Of a stretch of 62,751 nt of DNA, positions 35,069-44,141 are shown piece by piece; position 1 is the stretch's first letter; each line of letters opens with the position of its first letter. The position numbers and the translations under genes are program-made. Below the pieces are notes generated by a model. That model was not told where the DNA came from, did no database searches, and was given only the letters and a program-made list of their open reading frames with translations. Source of the DNA: Alicyclobacillus hesperidum (GTDB lineage Bacteria; Bacillota; Bacilli; Alicyclobacillales; Alicyclobacillaceae); NCBI RefSeq assembly GCF_900107035.1, contig NZ_FNOJ01000017.1, positions 1-62,751 of the forward strand. Reading direction: 5' to 3'.

Positions 35069-35082
35069 TGCAAGCGCTTTCA
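35069..35082 (-). promoter_or_regulatory. Perfect cre-like operator upstream of the MFS permease
   Basis: TGAAAGCGCTTGCA on the minus strand fits the cre consensus TGWAARCGYTWNCW at all 14 positions. It lies 53 bases before the GTG. The rest of the gap to 35270 shows no gene. Confidence 0.6.
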
Positions 35083-35269
35083 ATCAACTGTTAGAACGCT
35101 GCTATTTTGCCGGTACCGACCCCTCTCTTTGAGATATTCGCGACAGGACAACACATCTTACTGTAACTACTGTGTGATAACCATACGACCTCAGCAAATG
35201 ATGCATCAATCCTATTGTTCCTGTATGCGGAACTGTCAGACCATATTTCATACCATTCGTGCGCAAATA

Positions 35270-35312
35270 AAGGGGCTTCCACTGGCATAGCGCCATCTGC
35301 GGATAGCCCCTT
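35270..35312. terminator. Terminator hairpin
   Basis: An 8-bp stem (AAGGGGCT / AGCCCCTT) with a 27-base arm. T-rich on the minus side (TTTATTT), it ends the small membrane gene at 35328-35594. Confidence 0.55.
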
Positions 35313-35327
35313 CCTTTTCCCTTTCAA

Positions 35328-35594
35328 TTATCTCTCGTATTTGTGCCACTTCCGAGTATCGTGAAACGCCATGCGCATGTAGACAGCTGCAGCCACGATG
35401 GCGGATAACACAGCCACCCCCGTCGCCACACACAAACCAAACTCCCACATCACGGGGTCCCCACTCACCACAGGCTGGATTGCCATTTCGTTTCCATAAG
35501 CGGCAACGAAGTAGTTTTGAGCAAAGAGCCAAATACTCAACGAAGAGAGCAGAAATAATCCCGTACAAACTGCAGCCAGATAGCGAATTCTCAT
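35328..35594 (-). CDS. Small two-helix membrane protein
   Basis: An 88-residue protein with a hydrophobic segment near the N-terminus (AAVCTGLFLLSSLSIWLFAQ) and a second one (LCVATGVAVLSAIVAAAVYM). It has a basic C-terminal tail (RKWHKYER) facing the cytoplasm. GGAGGTG lies seven bases before the ATG and a terminator follows, so it is a real single gene. Function unknown; it could be an accessory of the divergent copper genes, but nothing shows this. Confidence 0.7.
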   Translation of the reverse strand: MRIRYLAAVCTGLFLLSSLSIWLFAQNYFVAAYGNEMAIQPVVSGDPVMWEFGLCVATGVAVLSAIVAAAVYMRMAFHDTRKWHKYER

Positions 35595-35809
35595 TTCGCC
35601 ACACCTCCATATCTTGTAGACGATGCCAACCCATCTTCCGTTTCAGATGCATTCATACCTTTGTCGGTGAAATGTAACGGTGTGTTCATAAAACGCCCTC
35701 GAACTCGTTTGATTCAACTTATAATCTCCCATAATGTTTGTGATGGAATGCCTAGAAACCTCGAGGCTCTGCGGCTATCATCTCAGGTTCTGATAAAGGG
35801 GGTGTAAAC

Positions 35810-37462
35810 GTGCTTGACACAACCAGTTACAGAAGGCACGCTGGACGATTTTTGATTGTGGCGATTCTCGCGACACTCACTGCGCTCACCTTTCGCCCCG
35901 CTCCGGTTTGGGCACACGCATACGTTGTCCAGTCCAGCCCCGCTGTCAGCCAATCGCTCAAGCATTCGCCAGGTATCGTCGAAGTCGAGTTCGATGAAGA
36001 CGTGCAACTGATGCCCGGTGGCTTGTCCGTGACAAACGTTGACAATCAGCGGATCGATTTAGGAGACGGGCATGTGAACCCGACCAACCACCGCGAGATC
36101 GACATTCACATCCCGAAAGAACTGGCTAACGGACTGTATACAATTCATTGGCAAGTGGTGTCCGCCGACGGGCACCTCGTTTCTGGTACCATCCCATTTG
36201 GCATTGGGATCGATGTCAACGCTCTACACCTAGGAGCGAGTGAAACAGGATATACGCCTGGTGTCTGGATGGTGATCGATCGCATCTTACAATACGCCGG
36301 CCTGTCTCTGGCGCTGGGTGGCGCCGTCGGCTTGCGACTTGCCGAGGTAGCTTTTCCATCGCTTCGCCATCGTACCTGTAAGGCCTTGGTGGCCATCGGC
36401 TGGTTTATGCTCCTTATCGGCATCTCTCTCGATCTGCCTTTGCAGACGGCAATCACATGGAATGTTCACGGAACATCAGCATTCTCAGCACGATACATTG
36501 AGCGCACGCTGAACCTGACCGTATTTGGCTACCTGTGGATTGTACAAATGCTCATCCTGCTCATCGTGCCTCCGATGATTGCGTCGCTGCTACCCGCCAA
36601 AGCTCGCCATCGGACTTGGTGGATAGCGTTGCCGCTGTTTCTTTTGCCGATCGCGATGGGATTTTCGGGGCATGCGATCGCCGAAAATAGCCCTGCATTA
36701 CCCGTGTTCGCTATCGTTATCCACCTGTACGCCGCTTCCATTTGGGTCGGCGGCATTGCGGCCATACTTGCACTCGTTGGGCAGGTAGCAAAACAACCCG
36801 TGACTTACGACGCTCTCTTGCGCAGAACAATCTCGCGTTTCTCCAAGATTGCCCTGATATGCGTCGCCGTCCTTGGACTAAGTGGTCTATATTCAGCTTT
36901 CTTGCATATCCCAACGTGGTACGCATTGTTCCATACCGATTATGGACATACACTCATTGTCAAGCTCGCACTTTTCTGTCTTATGCTGATCTTTGCGTCG
37001 GCTCACGCATTACGCCGGCAAGCACCGCGCGGCACGCTACGTCTATTTATGGGCCTAGAACTGCTTATAAGTGTGGGCGTATTCGCCATGACGGCCATTC
37101 TGACCAATCTGCCGACAGGGGACAACCATCCTGGCCCAGTCGACGCGGTGCATAACGTCGATGGCTTCAGGATCACATTGTCGATCACGCCAAACCATGT
37201 GGGTGAAAACCAGTTTATTGTGCGTGTCCAAGCGGAAAACGGAAAACCGGATACGGCTATTCAGCAGGTGGCATTGTCCTTCTCGTCAAAGACGGTCAAT
37301 CAAGGTGCGGAAGAACTCCGCTTACTTCCACGCGGCCCTGGCGTTTATGCGGCAAATGGACTTGCCCTCTCTGGGGGTGGCCGCTGGAATGTCGCGGTCG
37401 ATATCTTGACGAACGATTTTCACGATGTGATAACAACCTTCCCTATTCACGTTGGACAATGA
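35810..37462 (+). CDS. CopC-CopD copper-handling fusion protein
   Basis: A 550-residue membrane protein. The signal peptide ends at VWA and the mature CopC domain starts with His (HAYVVQSSPA), the copper ligand position; VVSADGHLVSGTIPF carries the second His. CopD follows (about 150-440) with eight or so helices and conserved His in GFSGHAIAENSP and HLYAASIWVGG. A YtkA-like beta domain is at the C-terminus (about 450-550). Such proteins bind copper outside and move it across the membrane. GTG start after AAAGGGGGTG. It is followed 12 bases later by the YcnI-like gene, as in B. subtilis ycnJ-ycnI. Confidence 0.9.
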   Translation: MLDTTSYRRHAGRFLIVAILATLTALTFRPAPVWAHAYVVQSSPAVSQSLKHSPGIVEVEFDEDVQLMPGGLSVTNVDNQRIDLGDGHVNPTNHREIDIHIPKELANGLYTIHWQVVSADGHLVSGTIPFGIGIDVNALHLGASETGYTPGVWMVIDRILQYAGLSLALGGAVGLRLAEVAFPSLRHRTCKALVAIGWFMLLIGISLDLPLQTAITWNVHGTSAFSARYIERTLNLTVFGYLWIVQMLILLIVPPMIASLLPAKARHRTWWIALPLFLLPIAMGFSGHAIAENSPALPVFAIVIHLYAASIWVGGIAAILALVGQVAKQPVTYDALLRRTISRFSKIALICVAVLGLSGLYSAFLHIPTWYALFHTDYGHTLIVKLALFCLMLIFASAHALRRQAPRGTLRLFMGLELLISVGVFAMTAILTNLPTGDNHPGPVDAVHNVDGFRITLSITPNHVGENQFIVRVQAENGKPDTAIQQVALSFSSKTVNQGAEELRLLPRGPGVYAANGLALSGGGRWNVAVDILTNDFHDVITTFPIHVGQ

Positions 37463-37474
37463 CGAGGAGGAGAG

Positions 37475-38140
37475 ATGATGAGGCAACGAGTAGGCAAATG
37501 GCTGGCAACGATAGCAGGTGCACTCGCGACGTTGACAGCAGCCAGCACGGTCTTTGCGCACGTCGTGGTCATACCGGACAATCCAACCCCTCCGACAGCC
37601 GGAGCATGGGAACAATATACGATGCGCGTGCCCTGTGAACGCACGGATCCCACGGTAAAAATCGTGCTGAAGATGCCGCAAGGCGTACAATTCGACGACT
37701 ACGAACCAGTTCCTGGATGGACTGTGTCGACCAGTCAAACAGGCGGATCGCAAATCGTCACCTGGCAAGCGACAGGCAACGGTATCTCACCTGGACAGTT
37801 TATGGAGTTCCCGTTCATCGCCAGTAATCCGTCGACACCGGGCGATGTGGCTTGGGATGCATATCAGTACTATAAGGATGGCACCATCGTTACTTGGACA
37901 GGCCCTACAGGATCTGCGACACCGCACTCTATCACGCAGATCGTATCTGCCGATGGGACAGCTCCGGTAATTTCCAACGCAAGAAGCGGAAGCACAAGTT
38001 CCACGACGGAGGCAAACGCGCCGACCTGGTCTGCCGGTTGGACAATGGCGGACACAATCATCCTTACGGTGTCCATCGTCTCCATTCTGCTGTCTGGATT
38101 GGCCCTTGCTTTCGCCTTGCGTAAAGACAGTGCGAAGTAA
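37475..38140 (+). CDS. YcnI-like copper-binding membrane protein (DUF1775)
   Basis: A 221-residue protein. After a signal peptide ending in VFA the mature chain begins with His (HVVVIPDNPTP), the copper ligand of the YcnI type, and has the Trp in the GWTV loop. A DUF1775 beta-sandwich (to about 150), a Ser/Thr-rich linker and one C-terminal anchoring helix (TIILTVSIVSILLSGLALAFAL) follow. GAGGAGGAG precedes the ATG. It is probably translated with CopCD as a copper-acquisition or delivery pair. Confidence 0.9.
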   Translation: MMRQRVGKWLATIAGALATLTAASTVFAHVVVIPDNPTPPTAGAWEQYTMRVPCERTDPTVKIVLKMPQGVQFDDYEPVPGWTVSTSQTGGSQIVTWQATGNGISPGQFMEFPFIASNPSTPGDVAWDAYQYYKDGTIVTWTGPTGSATPHSITQIVSADGTAPVISNARSGSTSSTTEANAPTWSAGWTMADTIILTVSIVSILLSGLALAFALRKDSAK

Positions 38141-38164
38141 AGTCTGTGCGACAGAAGCATGCTT

Positions 38165-38192
38165 AGGCCCGGCCGATACACCCGCCGGGCCT
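38165..38192. terminator. Bidirectional terminator between ycnI-like and pit genes
   Basis: A 9-bp perfect stem (AGGCCCGGC / GCCGGGCCT) with a 10-base loop, serving the convergent YcnI-like and Pit genes. Confidence 0.6.
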
Positions 38193-38203
38193 TGCTATGA
38201 CGC

Positions 38204-39190
38204 TTAAATTAAGAACAAACGAGTCAATAAGGCGGCAAGGAAACCTGTGATAGGAATTGTGATGAGCCAGGCAACCACAATTCGACCGGCCATCCCCCAA
38301 TGCACGCCTTTAGGCCGTTTCGCTGCCCCCGAGCCCATAATGGCCGATGAAATGACATGCGTCGAACTGACAGGCAGTTTGAGCAATGTGAAACCGAAGA
38401 TAATTGCGGAACTCGTCAGGTCAGAGGCAAATCCGTTGATAGGCTCGATTTTAATAATTTTCGACCCAACGGTCTTAATGATTCGCCAACCGCCTGTTGC
38501 GGTGCCAACGCCCATGGCGACAGCACACAAGATTTTCACCCAGAAAGGAATATTCATCGTGTGCTGGTAGCCGCCGGCAATCAGCGCAAAGGTAATTACA
38601 CCCATGGTCTTTTGTGAGTCGTTTGTGCCGTGCATAAATGCCTGTGCGGCGGCCGAAAAGCATTGCAGAAACCGAAACCCACGATTCACACGGTGTGGTG
38701 ACATACCGCCGAATACCAGGCGCAAAATCCACATGATGATGTAGCCAAGAATAAATGCAAAAATAGGCGATGTGATCAGCGCTTCAATAATGGAACGAAA
38801 GCCCCCGTAATTGATTGCGCCAAAACCCGCAGCTCCGACCACAGCACCCGACAACCCGCCAATCAAAGCATGTGACGAGGAACTAGGAATGCCGAAATAC
38901 CACGTAAACAGATTCCAAAAAATAGCCGCCACCAATGCAGCGAGCACGACGAGCGTTCCGTGCTGAATCTTGAGCGGATCGGCAATTTTACCGCCAATCG
39001 TCTTGGCAACTCCTGTGAACGTCAGTGCACCAATCAAGTTCATTGCGCCGGCGATAAGTACCGCAGCACGCGGCGACAGCGCACGTGTCGATACACTGGT
39101 TGCGATGGCGTTGGCCGTATCGTGAAAGCCGTTCGTAAAGTCAAAGCACAAGGCCAAAAGCACAATGAGAACAATGACAAACAGCATCAA
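38204..39190 (-). CDS. pit: Low-affinity inorganic phosphate transporter, PiT family
   Basis: A 328-residue integral membrane transporter. The duplicated PiT signatures are visible: DFTNGFHDTANAIATSVSTRALSP at the N-terminus and GTNDSQKTMGVITFAL in the second half, together with GIPSSSSHALIGGLSGAV and LPVSSTHVISSAIMGSG. It imports phosphate (with metal) using protons or sodium. GAGGTGG precedes the ATG, 10 bases after the DUF47 gene; both form one operon. Confidence 0.95.
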   Translation of the reverse strand: MMLFVIVLIVLLALCFDFTNGFHDTANAIATSVSTRALSPRAAVLIAGAMNLIGALTFTGVAKTIGGKIADPLKIQHGTLVVLAALVAAIFWNLFTWYFGIPSSSSHALIGGLSGAVVGAAGFGAINYGGFRSIIEALITSPIFAFILGYIIMWILRLVFGGMSPHRVNRGFRFLQCFSAAAQAFMHGTNDSQKTMGVITFALIAGGYQHTMNIPFWVKILCAVAMGVGTATGGWRIIKTVGSKIIKIEPINGFASDLTSSAIIFGFTLLKLPVSSTHVISSAIMGSGAAKRPKGVHWGMAGRIVVAWLITIPITGFLAALLTRLFLI

Positions 39191-39200
39191 ACGGCCACCT

Positions 39201-39812
39201 CTACGCGTTTTTCAAGATCACAGACTCCAAGACGTCGGCGACGTCTTCGCAGCGGTCGGTGACATTCTCGAGAATTTCGTATATCTCCTTTAGTTTGATG
39301 AGTTCGATGGCGTCGGAACACTCCGCAAAAAGTGAGCGAAGAGCAGCATGCAACAATTGGTCTCCATGCTTTTCCAGGACATTCAATTGCTTGATGTGTT
39401 CGCGAATATGGAGCAGTTTGCGCTCGTTCAATTTGCGAATGGCTTGGGCAATTTCTACGGCACTGGCGTGAATGTCCTTCGCGAACTCGACCATCGTCGG
39501 CGTCGTACCGTTTACGTCGTACAGCGTAAAACGAACACTACATGCGTGAATGCCATCGATGATGTCATCGAGCGTCACGGCCAGCGTCACGAAGTCTTCA
39601 CGCTCCAAAGGCGTGATGTATGTGTTGTTCAAGAGTGAAATCAACTTGCTGATCAAATCATCGCCCTTGTCCTCATACGCCTTCATTTGGTTGGCCAATG
39701 CACCAAAGTCGGCCCCCTCTGACAACTCATTGTGAAATGTCTTTGTAGCGACTTCGATGTTGTCTGCGATATCAACTAAATAGGTGAATAATTGATCACT
39801 TCGTTTCGACAC
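39201..39812 (-). CDS. DUF47-family (PhoU-like) phosphate transport regulator
   Basis: A 203-residue helical protein. The family features are clear: EGADFGALANQMKAYEDKGDDLISKL, ITPLEREDFVTLAVTLDDIIDGIH with the metal-binding acidic residues, and CEDVADVLESVILKNA at the end. Such proteins accompany PiT transporters and modulate their activity. It is the first gene of the operon. A PhoP-box-like repeat lies about 70-85 bases upstream of the ATG. Confidence 0.93.
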   Translation of the reverse strand: MSKRSDQLFTYLVDIADNIEVATKTFHNELSEGADFGALANQMKAYEDKGDDLISKLISLLNNTYITPLEREDFVTLAVTLDDIIDGIHACSVRFTLYDVNGTTPTMVEFAKDIHASAVEIAQAIRKLNERKLLHIREHIKQLNVLEKHGDQLLHAALRSLFAECSDAIELIKLKEIYEILENVTDRCEDVADVLESVILKNA

Positions 39813-39880
39813 AGTCCATCCCCCATCGAGTTCAATCGTTAAGAAACTACACGACTACGGTAAATAATTCGTTGTTTTTT

Positions 39881-39897
39881 TGTTAAGTTTGTGTAAA
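39881..39897 (-). promoter_or_regulatory. PhoP-box-like repeat upstream of DUF47-pit
   Basis: On the minus strand TTTACA and TTAACA are separated by 5 bases, as in the TT(A/C/T)ACA repeats bound by Bacillus PhoP. Position and orientation fit the DUF47-pit operon. Confidence 0.45.
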
Positions 39898-40087
39898 GAG
39901 CCTGTACCAGTCGTGCAAACCTTCTAGAATTGTTCACAACTCCGCGCACGTGGATTGCTGCACGCCTCGTCTGAAAGGCAGTATCCCCAAATTCACATCA
40001 AATTCACCGAAACGCAGCAGACGAAGAAATGAGAACCCAGTATGTTTTGAGGCGGTCGGGGTACCGTAAAGCTGAGGTGGTTGTGAA

Positions 40088-40285
40088 ATGTCCCCTAAGC
40101 GTAGAAACGATTGGGCTTGGCCTGTCATCGGAGGCATTGGCGTAGGTTTAAGCACGATGTTTGTATGTATGCCGCAGAGTCGCGAAGCGATGGCGGATAC
40201 GATTGAGCGGGCGTTGAATAGCGGACAACGGCGCCAGCGCAATCAGCAGCAGCAAGCGCGCGGATCGCAACCCTATGCGCCATGA
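40088..40285 (+). CDS. Small membrane-associated protein
   Basis: A 65-residue protein: a basic N-terminus (MSPKRRNDWAW), one hydrophobic segment with glycines (PVIGGIGVGLSTMFV), an amphipathic middle and a Gln/Arg-rich tail. GAGGTGG lies seven bases before the ATG and a hairpin follows. It resembles YtxH-like small proteins only in outline; I do not assign a family. Confidence 0.6.
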   Translation: MSPKRRNDWAWPVIGGIGVGLSTMFVCMPQSREAMADTIERALNSGQRRQRNQQQQARGSQPYAP

Positions 40286-40307
40286 CGTAGGCGCAAATGA
40301 ACAAAGA

Positions 40308-40329
40308 CTACCCATCCCCAGTTGGGTAG
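40308..40329 (+). terminator. Hairpin after the small membrane gene
   Basis: A 7-bp stem (CTACCCA / TGGGTAG) with an 8-base loop; the tail CCTTCGTC is poor in T. Confidence 0.4.
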
Positions 40330-40387
40330 CCTTCGTCAAAGAGGGAACACGTTGAAAATACCATTATTCCGAATCTTTGTACAGACC

Positions 40388-41584
40388 TTATTTTCCCGCA
40401 ATCGAGCGAGTCGTCGTCTTGGCTCGCGGACCAGCGAAAAAGTCGTGCAACACGAGCGCCGCCGAGCCGATGGCACACGCATCGCGCCCCAGCGCCGACG
40501 CTTGCACGGCTACTTTCGCATACGGACTCACCAGACAGCGTGCCGAAATGGCCTGTTGAATCGCATCGGTGACCATGCGCCCGCCTTCGGCCAGGCGGTT
40601 GCCCAAGATGATCATGGCTGGATTAAGTCCGTTCGTCAGATTGACGATGCCGATGCCTAAATATCGACCTATCATTTGAAACGCTTGCATGGCCGAAGGA
40701 TCAGACGCTTGATAGCGTTGCAGAATGGCGTCAAAATCCGCTGTCTCCCCGGTCAACTTCGCGTATACAGAACATAAACCACGCTCCGATGCATACAACT
40801 CCCAACATCCTACATTACCACAGGTGCAAGGGTCCCCATGTGCGTCAATGCTCATGTGGCCAAACTCGCCCGCGACACCGTCCGCGCCACGCATCAATTC
40901 GTCGCCCACCACGATGGCTGTTCCGATGCCTGTACCCGCGCTTACATACAGCAAATTCGACACATGTGTGGCCGCTCCATAAAGCTTTTCCCCAAGCGCC
41001 CCCGCATTGGCTTCGTTGTCGACAAAGACTGGCTTATGCAAGCGACTTTCCAGCATCGCCTTTAAGGGAATGTTGTCCCAGTGCAAATGCGGAGCCCGCA
41101 AGACAATTCCACGCCGAAAGTCAACGAGTCCGGGTACGCCAATGCCAATCCCAATGACGCCATAGTCCGTGACCGGAGCCTTCACCAGCGCCGTTTCGAT
41201 ACAAGTCACTAAGAACTCAAGAACATCTGCTGCCCCAGCCCGCTTGTCAATCGGGTGGTTGACGGCGTACACAACGCGTGCCGCAAAGTCCGTGATGACG
41301 ATCCGGACATACTCGACGCCCAGTTCCACGCCCATCACACTGCCGGCATTGGCGTTAAACAATAACATAATTGGCCTGCGGCCTACACGCGACCGCCCTT
41401 GCCCGACCTCGAGAACGAGCCCTTCCCGGATTAACTCGTCGGTCAACGCCGAGACGGTCGCCTTGTTTAAGCCCGTCTCGGCTGAGATCTGGCTGCGCGA
41501 GATGGGGCTTTGAAAGCGGATTCTATTCAACACGATGTATTTATTAATCTCTTTCATCAATGCTTGATCTGCGGTGCGATCCAA
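40388..41584 (-). CDS. ROK-family transcriptional regulator (XylR/NagC-like)
   Basis: A regulator of about 398 residues. An N-terminal winged helix (SRSQISAETGLNKATVSALTDELIREGLV) is followed by a ROK domain with GIGIGVPGLVD, VDNEANAGALGEKLYG, GTGIGTAIV, the ROK signature GVAGEFGHMSID and the zinc motif CTCGNVGCWE. It probably represses glycoside-use genes and is released by a sugar. TTG at 41584 follows GAGGAGAT. It lies downstream of the GH3 gene on the same strand. A palindrome upstream of the sugar ABC operon is a possible target. Confidence 0.88.
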   Translation of the reverse strand: MDRTADQALMKEINKYIVLNRIRFQSPISRSQISAETGLNKATVSALTDELIREGLVLEVGQGRSRVGRRPIMLLFNANAGSVMGVELGVEYVRIVITDFAARVVYAVNHPIDKRAGAADVLEFLVTCIETALVKAPVTDYGVIGIGIGVPGLVDFRRGIVLRAPHLHWDNIPLKAMLESRLHKPVFVDNEANAGALGEKLYGAATHVSNLLYVSAGTGIGTAIVVGDELMRGADGVAGEFGHMSIDAHGDPCTCGNVGCWELYASERGLCSVYAKLTGETADFDAILQRYQASDPSAMQAFQMIGRYLGIGIVNLTNGLNPAMIILGNRLAEGGRMVTDAIQQAISARCLVSPYAKVAVQASALGRDACAIGSAALVLHDFFAGPRAKTTTRSIAGK

Positions 41585-41732
41585 GGGTCTATCTCCTCTG
41601 CCCACTGTATCGGCGACTAACAGGGTCGTTGGTTTTCATTGTAGGCCAATCTGCCGACAACATCCAGAGATGAATTGCGCGCCCTGCCGATCAAATGTCC
41701 GACAAGGCGCGCAAAATCCAAGTTTTCACGTT

Positions 41733-44102
41733 TTAACGCACATCGACAACGCCAAGTGAATGTACGGAAACTGGAGTTGTAAATACTTTTTGCTGTTCGA
41801 TGTCGGAGGTCTCACCGACAATCTGGAATTCCCCGCGCAACCGGATATCGTCCGCCGCGGCGCCAATTTGCACTTCGATCGCGCCAGGTTCGACGACGTA
41901 CTGCAGATTGCGGTTGTAAAATCCCAGCTGGTGCGCAGACAATCTGAACGTGACCAGCGCCGCTTCTTTCGCCTCTAGGTGCACGCGTGCGAAGCCACGT
42001 AGTTCCTGCACCGGCCGCGTCACATCGGCAGCGCGATCGTACACGTACAGTTGCACCACTTCTTCCCCGGCCCGATCTCCCGTGTTCTCGATCACACAAG
42101 ACACGTCGACCGTGTCATGGATGCCGATCTCGCTTTGCGACAGAGCAAGTTCCCGATACGCAAACGTCGTGTAGCTGAGGCCGTGGCCAAAAGCGTACAG
42201 AGGTTTGTTGCTCTCGTCGACATACACACCTTTCCAGTGCGAGCGTCCGCCGCTTGGCTTATGGCCGTAGTAAATCGGAACTTGGCCCACGGATCGCGGA
42301 ATCGTGATCGGCAGCTTGCCGGAAGGGTTCATGTCGCCAAACAGCACGTCAGCAATGGCAGGCGCGCCCTCCTCGCCCGGTAACCAGGCTTCAAGAATGG
42401 CGGGAACGTGTTCGGCAATCCATGTGATGGACAGCGGGCGTCCGCCGACGAGCACGACGACGGTGGGCGTACCTGTGGCGACAACGCGCTCAACCAACTC
42501 TTGCTGCGCACCCAATAACGTCAATGTCGCGCGATCCCGCGACTCGCCAGTCGTACAGCCATCGGTGAGCCCAGCGCGATCGCCGACAACGACAATCGCC
42601 ACATTGGCCTGACGTGCAACGTGCTCGGCTTCGGCTATGCCGGATGTATCGTCGCCCAGCACATCGCAGCCCTTTGCGTACAGGACTTCCGCTCCATCCC
42701 CAACCTTGTCGCGGATGGCTTGCACGATGGTCTTCATTTCAATGAAATCGTCGACACTCTTCATTCCCTTTGGCATCGGAGAGTGGAACACATTGTCTTC
42801 GGACTGCTCCAGCAGCGACTCGATATGGCATGGGTATGCGTAATCGCCGACCATGTTGCGGATGCTGTCTGCATTGGGGCCGATTACGGCGATCTTTCCT
42901 CCATTTTCCAACGGAAGTAAGTTTCCTTCGTTCTTCAAAAGAACGATCGATTTGGCGGCTGCCTCGCGCGCCAACTGCCGCTGTTCATGATTGTCGAACA
43001 GGTTCGGTGCGCGGCCTTCATCGACAAACGGCCTCTCGAACAAACCGAGTCGGAATTTGGCCGTCAACACACGTCGAACCAAAGCATCGACTTGCTCTAT
43101 CCGCAAGCGACCCTGGTTGACCGCCTCGACGAGTGGCCGTCCATAGACATCTCGGCTCGGCAGTTCCACATCGACGCCTGCCTCGACTGCAAATACGGCC
43201 GCTTCGACTTTGTCGCGAGCCACCTGATGATATTCAAACAATTGGTTGACCGCGAAGTAGTCAGACACGACAATACCCTCGAAGCCCCAGCGATTGCGCA
43301 AAGTCTCAACCAGGAGATCGCGGTTGTGGTGACAGGGTACACCGTCGAGCTCATGGTAGCCCGGCATGATGGATTGTAGCTTGGCCTCGCGCACAACAGC
43401 CTCGAATGGATAGAGGTAGACTTCGCGCAGTTCACGCTCCGGAATATGTGCGGGCGCCCAGTTCATGCCGCCCTCGGAGGCACCATAGCCCACAAAGTGC
43501 TTACCAGTGGCGATCACGCCGTCGCGTAAATCATCACCTTGCAGCCCACCGACATAGCCGATCCCCATTTGTGCAACAAGGTATGGGTCCTCACCAAACG
43601 TTTCTTCGACGCGCCCCCAGCGTGGGTCGCGGGTGACATCGAGCAGGGGCGCAAGCGCTTGCTGCGCTCCGACAGCGCGCATCTGCGTGCGGATCACCTC
43701 GCCGATTTTGCGAGCGATATCCTGATCCCATGTACTTGCGATGCCGATGCTCTGTGGAAAACAGGTCGCTCCCTTTGCCATATAGCCGCTACACGACTCC
43801 TCGTGCACGAGTGCAGGAATGGCTAAGCGCGTCTGCGTGAGCAAATGCTGTTGAATACGGTTGGCTAGACGCGCAACATCTGCGGGATCGAGGTTGGTTG
43901 CACCGCCAATGCGCGTGATTTGACCAATACCGTGTTCGAATAAGCTAGCCGCCTTGGCGTCGGAAAAAACGAGATCGTCAAGGACTTCGTAGGCCCATAC
44001 AGACGTGAGTTGTGCTGCCTTTTCTTCGATGGTCATCTCGGAAAGCAAGAGTTCCACTCGTTCTTCTATCGGTAGATTGGGGTTTTGGTAATTGTGTTCC
44101 AT
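41733..44102 (-). CDS. Glycoside hydrolase family 3 (beta-glucosidase/xylosidase type)
   Basis: A cytoplasmic hydrolase of about 789 residues. The N-terminal barrel (to about 340) includes DVTRDPRWGRVEETFGEDPYL, the substrate-binding KH in GKHFVGYG, and the nucleophile Asp in VVSDYFAV (about 280). The alpha/beta domain begins at SIVLLKNEGNLLPL and has GDRAGLTDGCTTGES, and a fibronectin-III-like C-terminal domain follows (PLYAFGHGLSYTTF). There is no signal peptide, so short glycosides are cleaved after import. ATG at 44102 follows GGAGGGAGAG. It is downstream of the CUT1 importer, its probable source of substrate. Confidence 0.93.
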   Translation of the reverse strand: MEHNYQNPNLPIEERVELLLSEMTIEEKAAQLTSVWAYEVLDDLVFSDAKAASLFEHGIGQITRIGGATNLDPADVARLANRIQQHLLTQTRLAIPALVHEESCSGYMAKGATCFPQSIGIASTWDQDIARKIGEVIRTQMRAVGAQQALAPLLDVTRDPRWGRVEETFGEDPYLVAQMGIGYVGGLQGDDLRDGVIATGKHFVGYGASEGGMNWAPAHIPERELREVYLYPFEAVVREAKLQSIMPGYHELDGVPCHHNRDLLVETLRNRWGFEGIVVSDYFAVNQLFEYHQVARDKVEAAVFAVEAGVDVELPSRDVYGRPLVEAVNQGRLRIEQVDALVRRVLTAKFRLGLFERPFVDEGRAPNLFDNHEQRQLAREAAAKSIVLLKNEGNLLPLENGGKIAVIGPNADSIRNMVGDYAYPCHIESLLEQSEDNVFHSPMPKGMKSVDDFIEMKTIVQAIRDKVGDGAEVLYAKGCDVLGDDTSGIAEAEHVARQANVAIVVVGDRAGLTDGCTTGESRDRATLTLLGAQQELVERVVATGTPTVVVLVGGRPLSITWIAEHVPAILEAWLPGEEGAPAIADVLFGDMNPSGKLPITIPRSVGQVPIYYGHKPSGGRSHWKGVYVDESNKPLYAFGHGLSYTTFAYRELALSQSEIGIHDTVDVSCVIENTGDRAGEEVVQLYVYDRAADVTRPVQELRGFARVHLEAKEAALVTFRLSAHQLGFYNRNLQYVVEPGAIEVQIGAAADDIRLRGEFQIVGETSDIEQQKVFTTPVSVHSLGVVDVR

Positions 44103-44141
44103 TTTTACTCTCCCTCCTGATGCGAAGTCCATGGGCGACAT

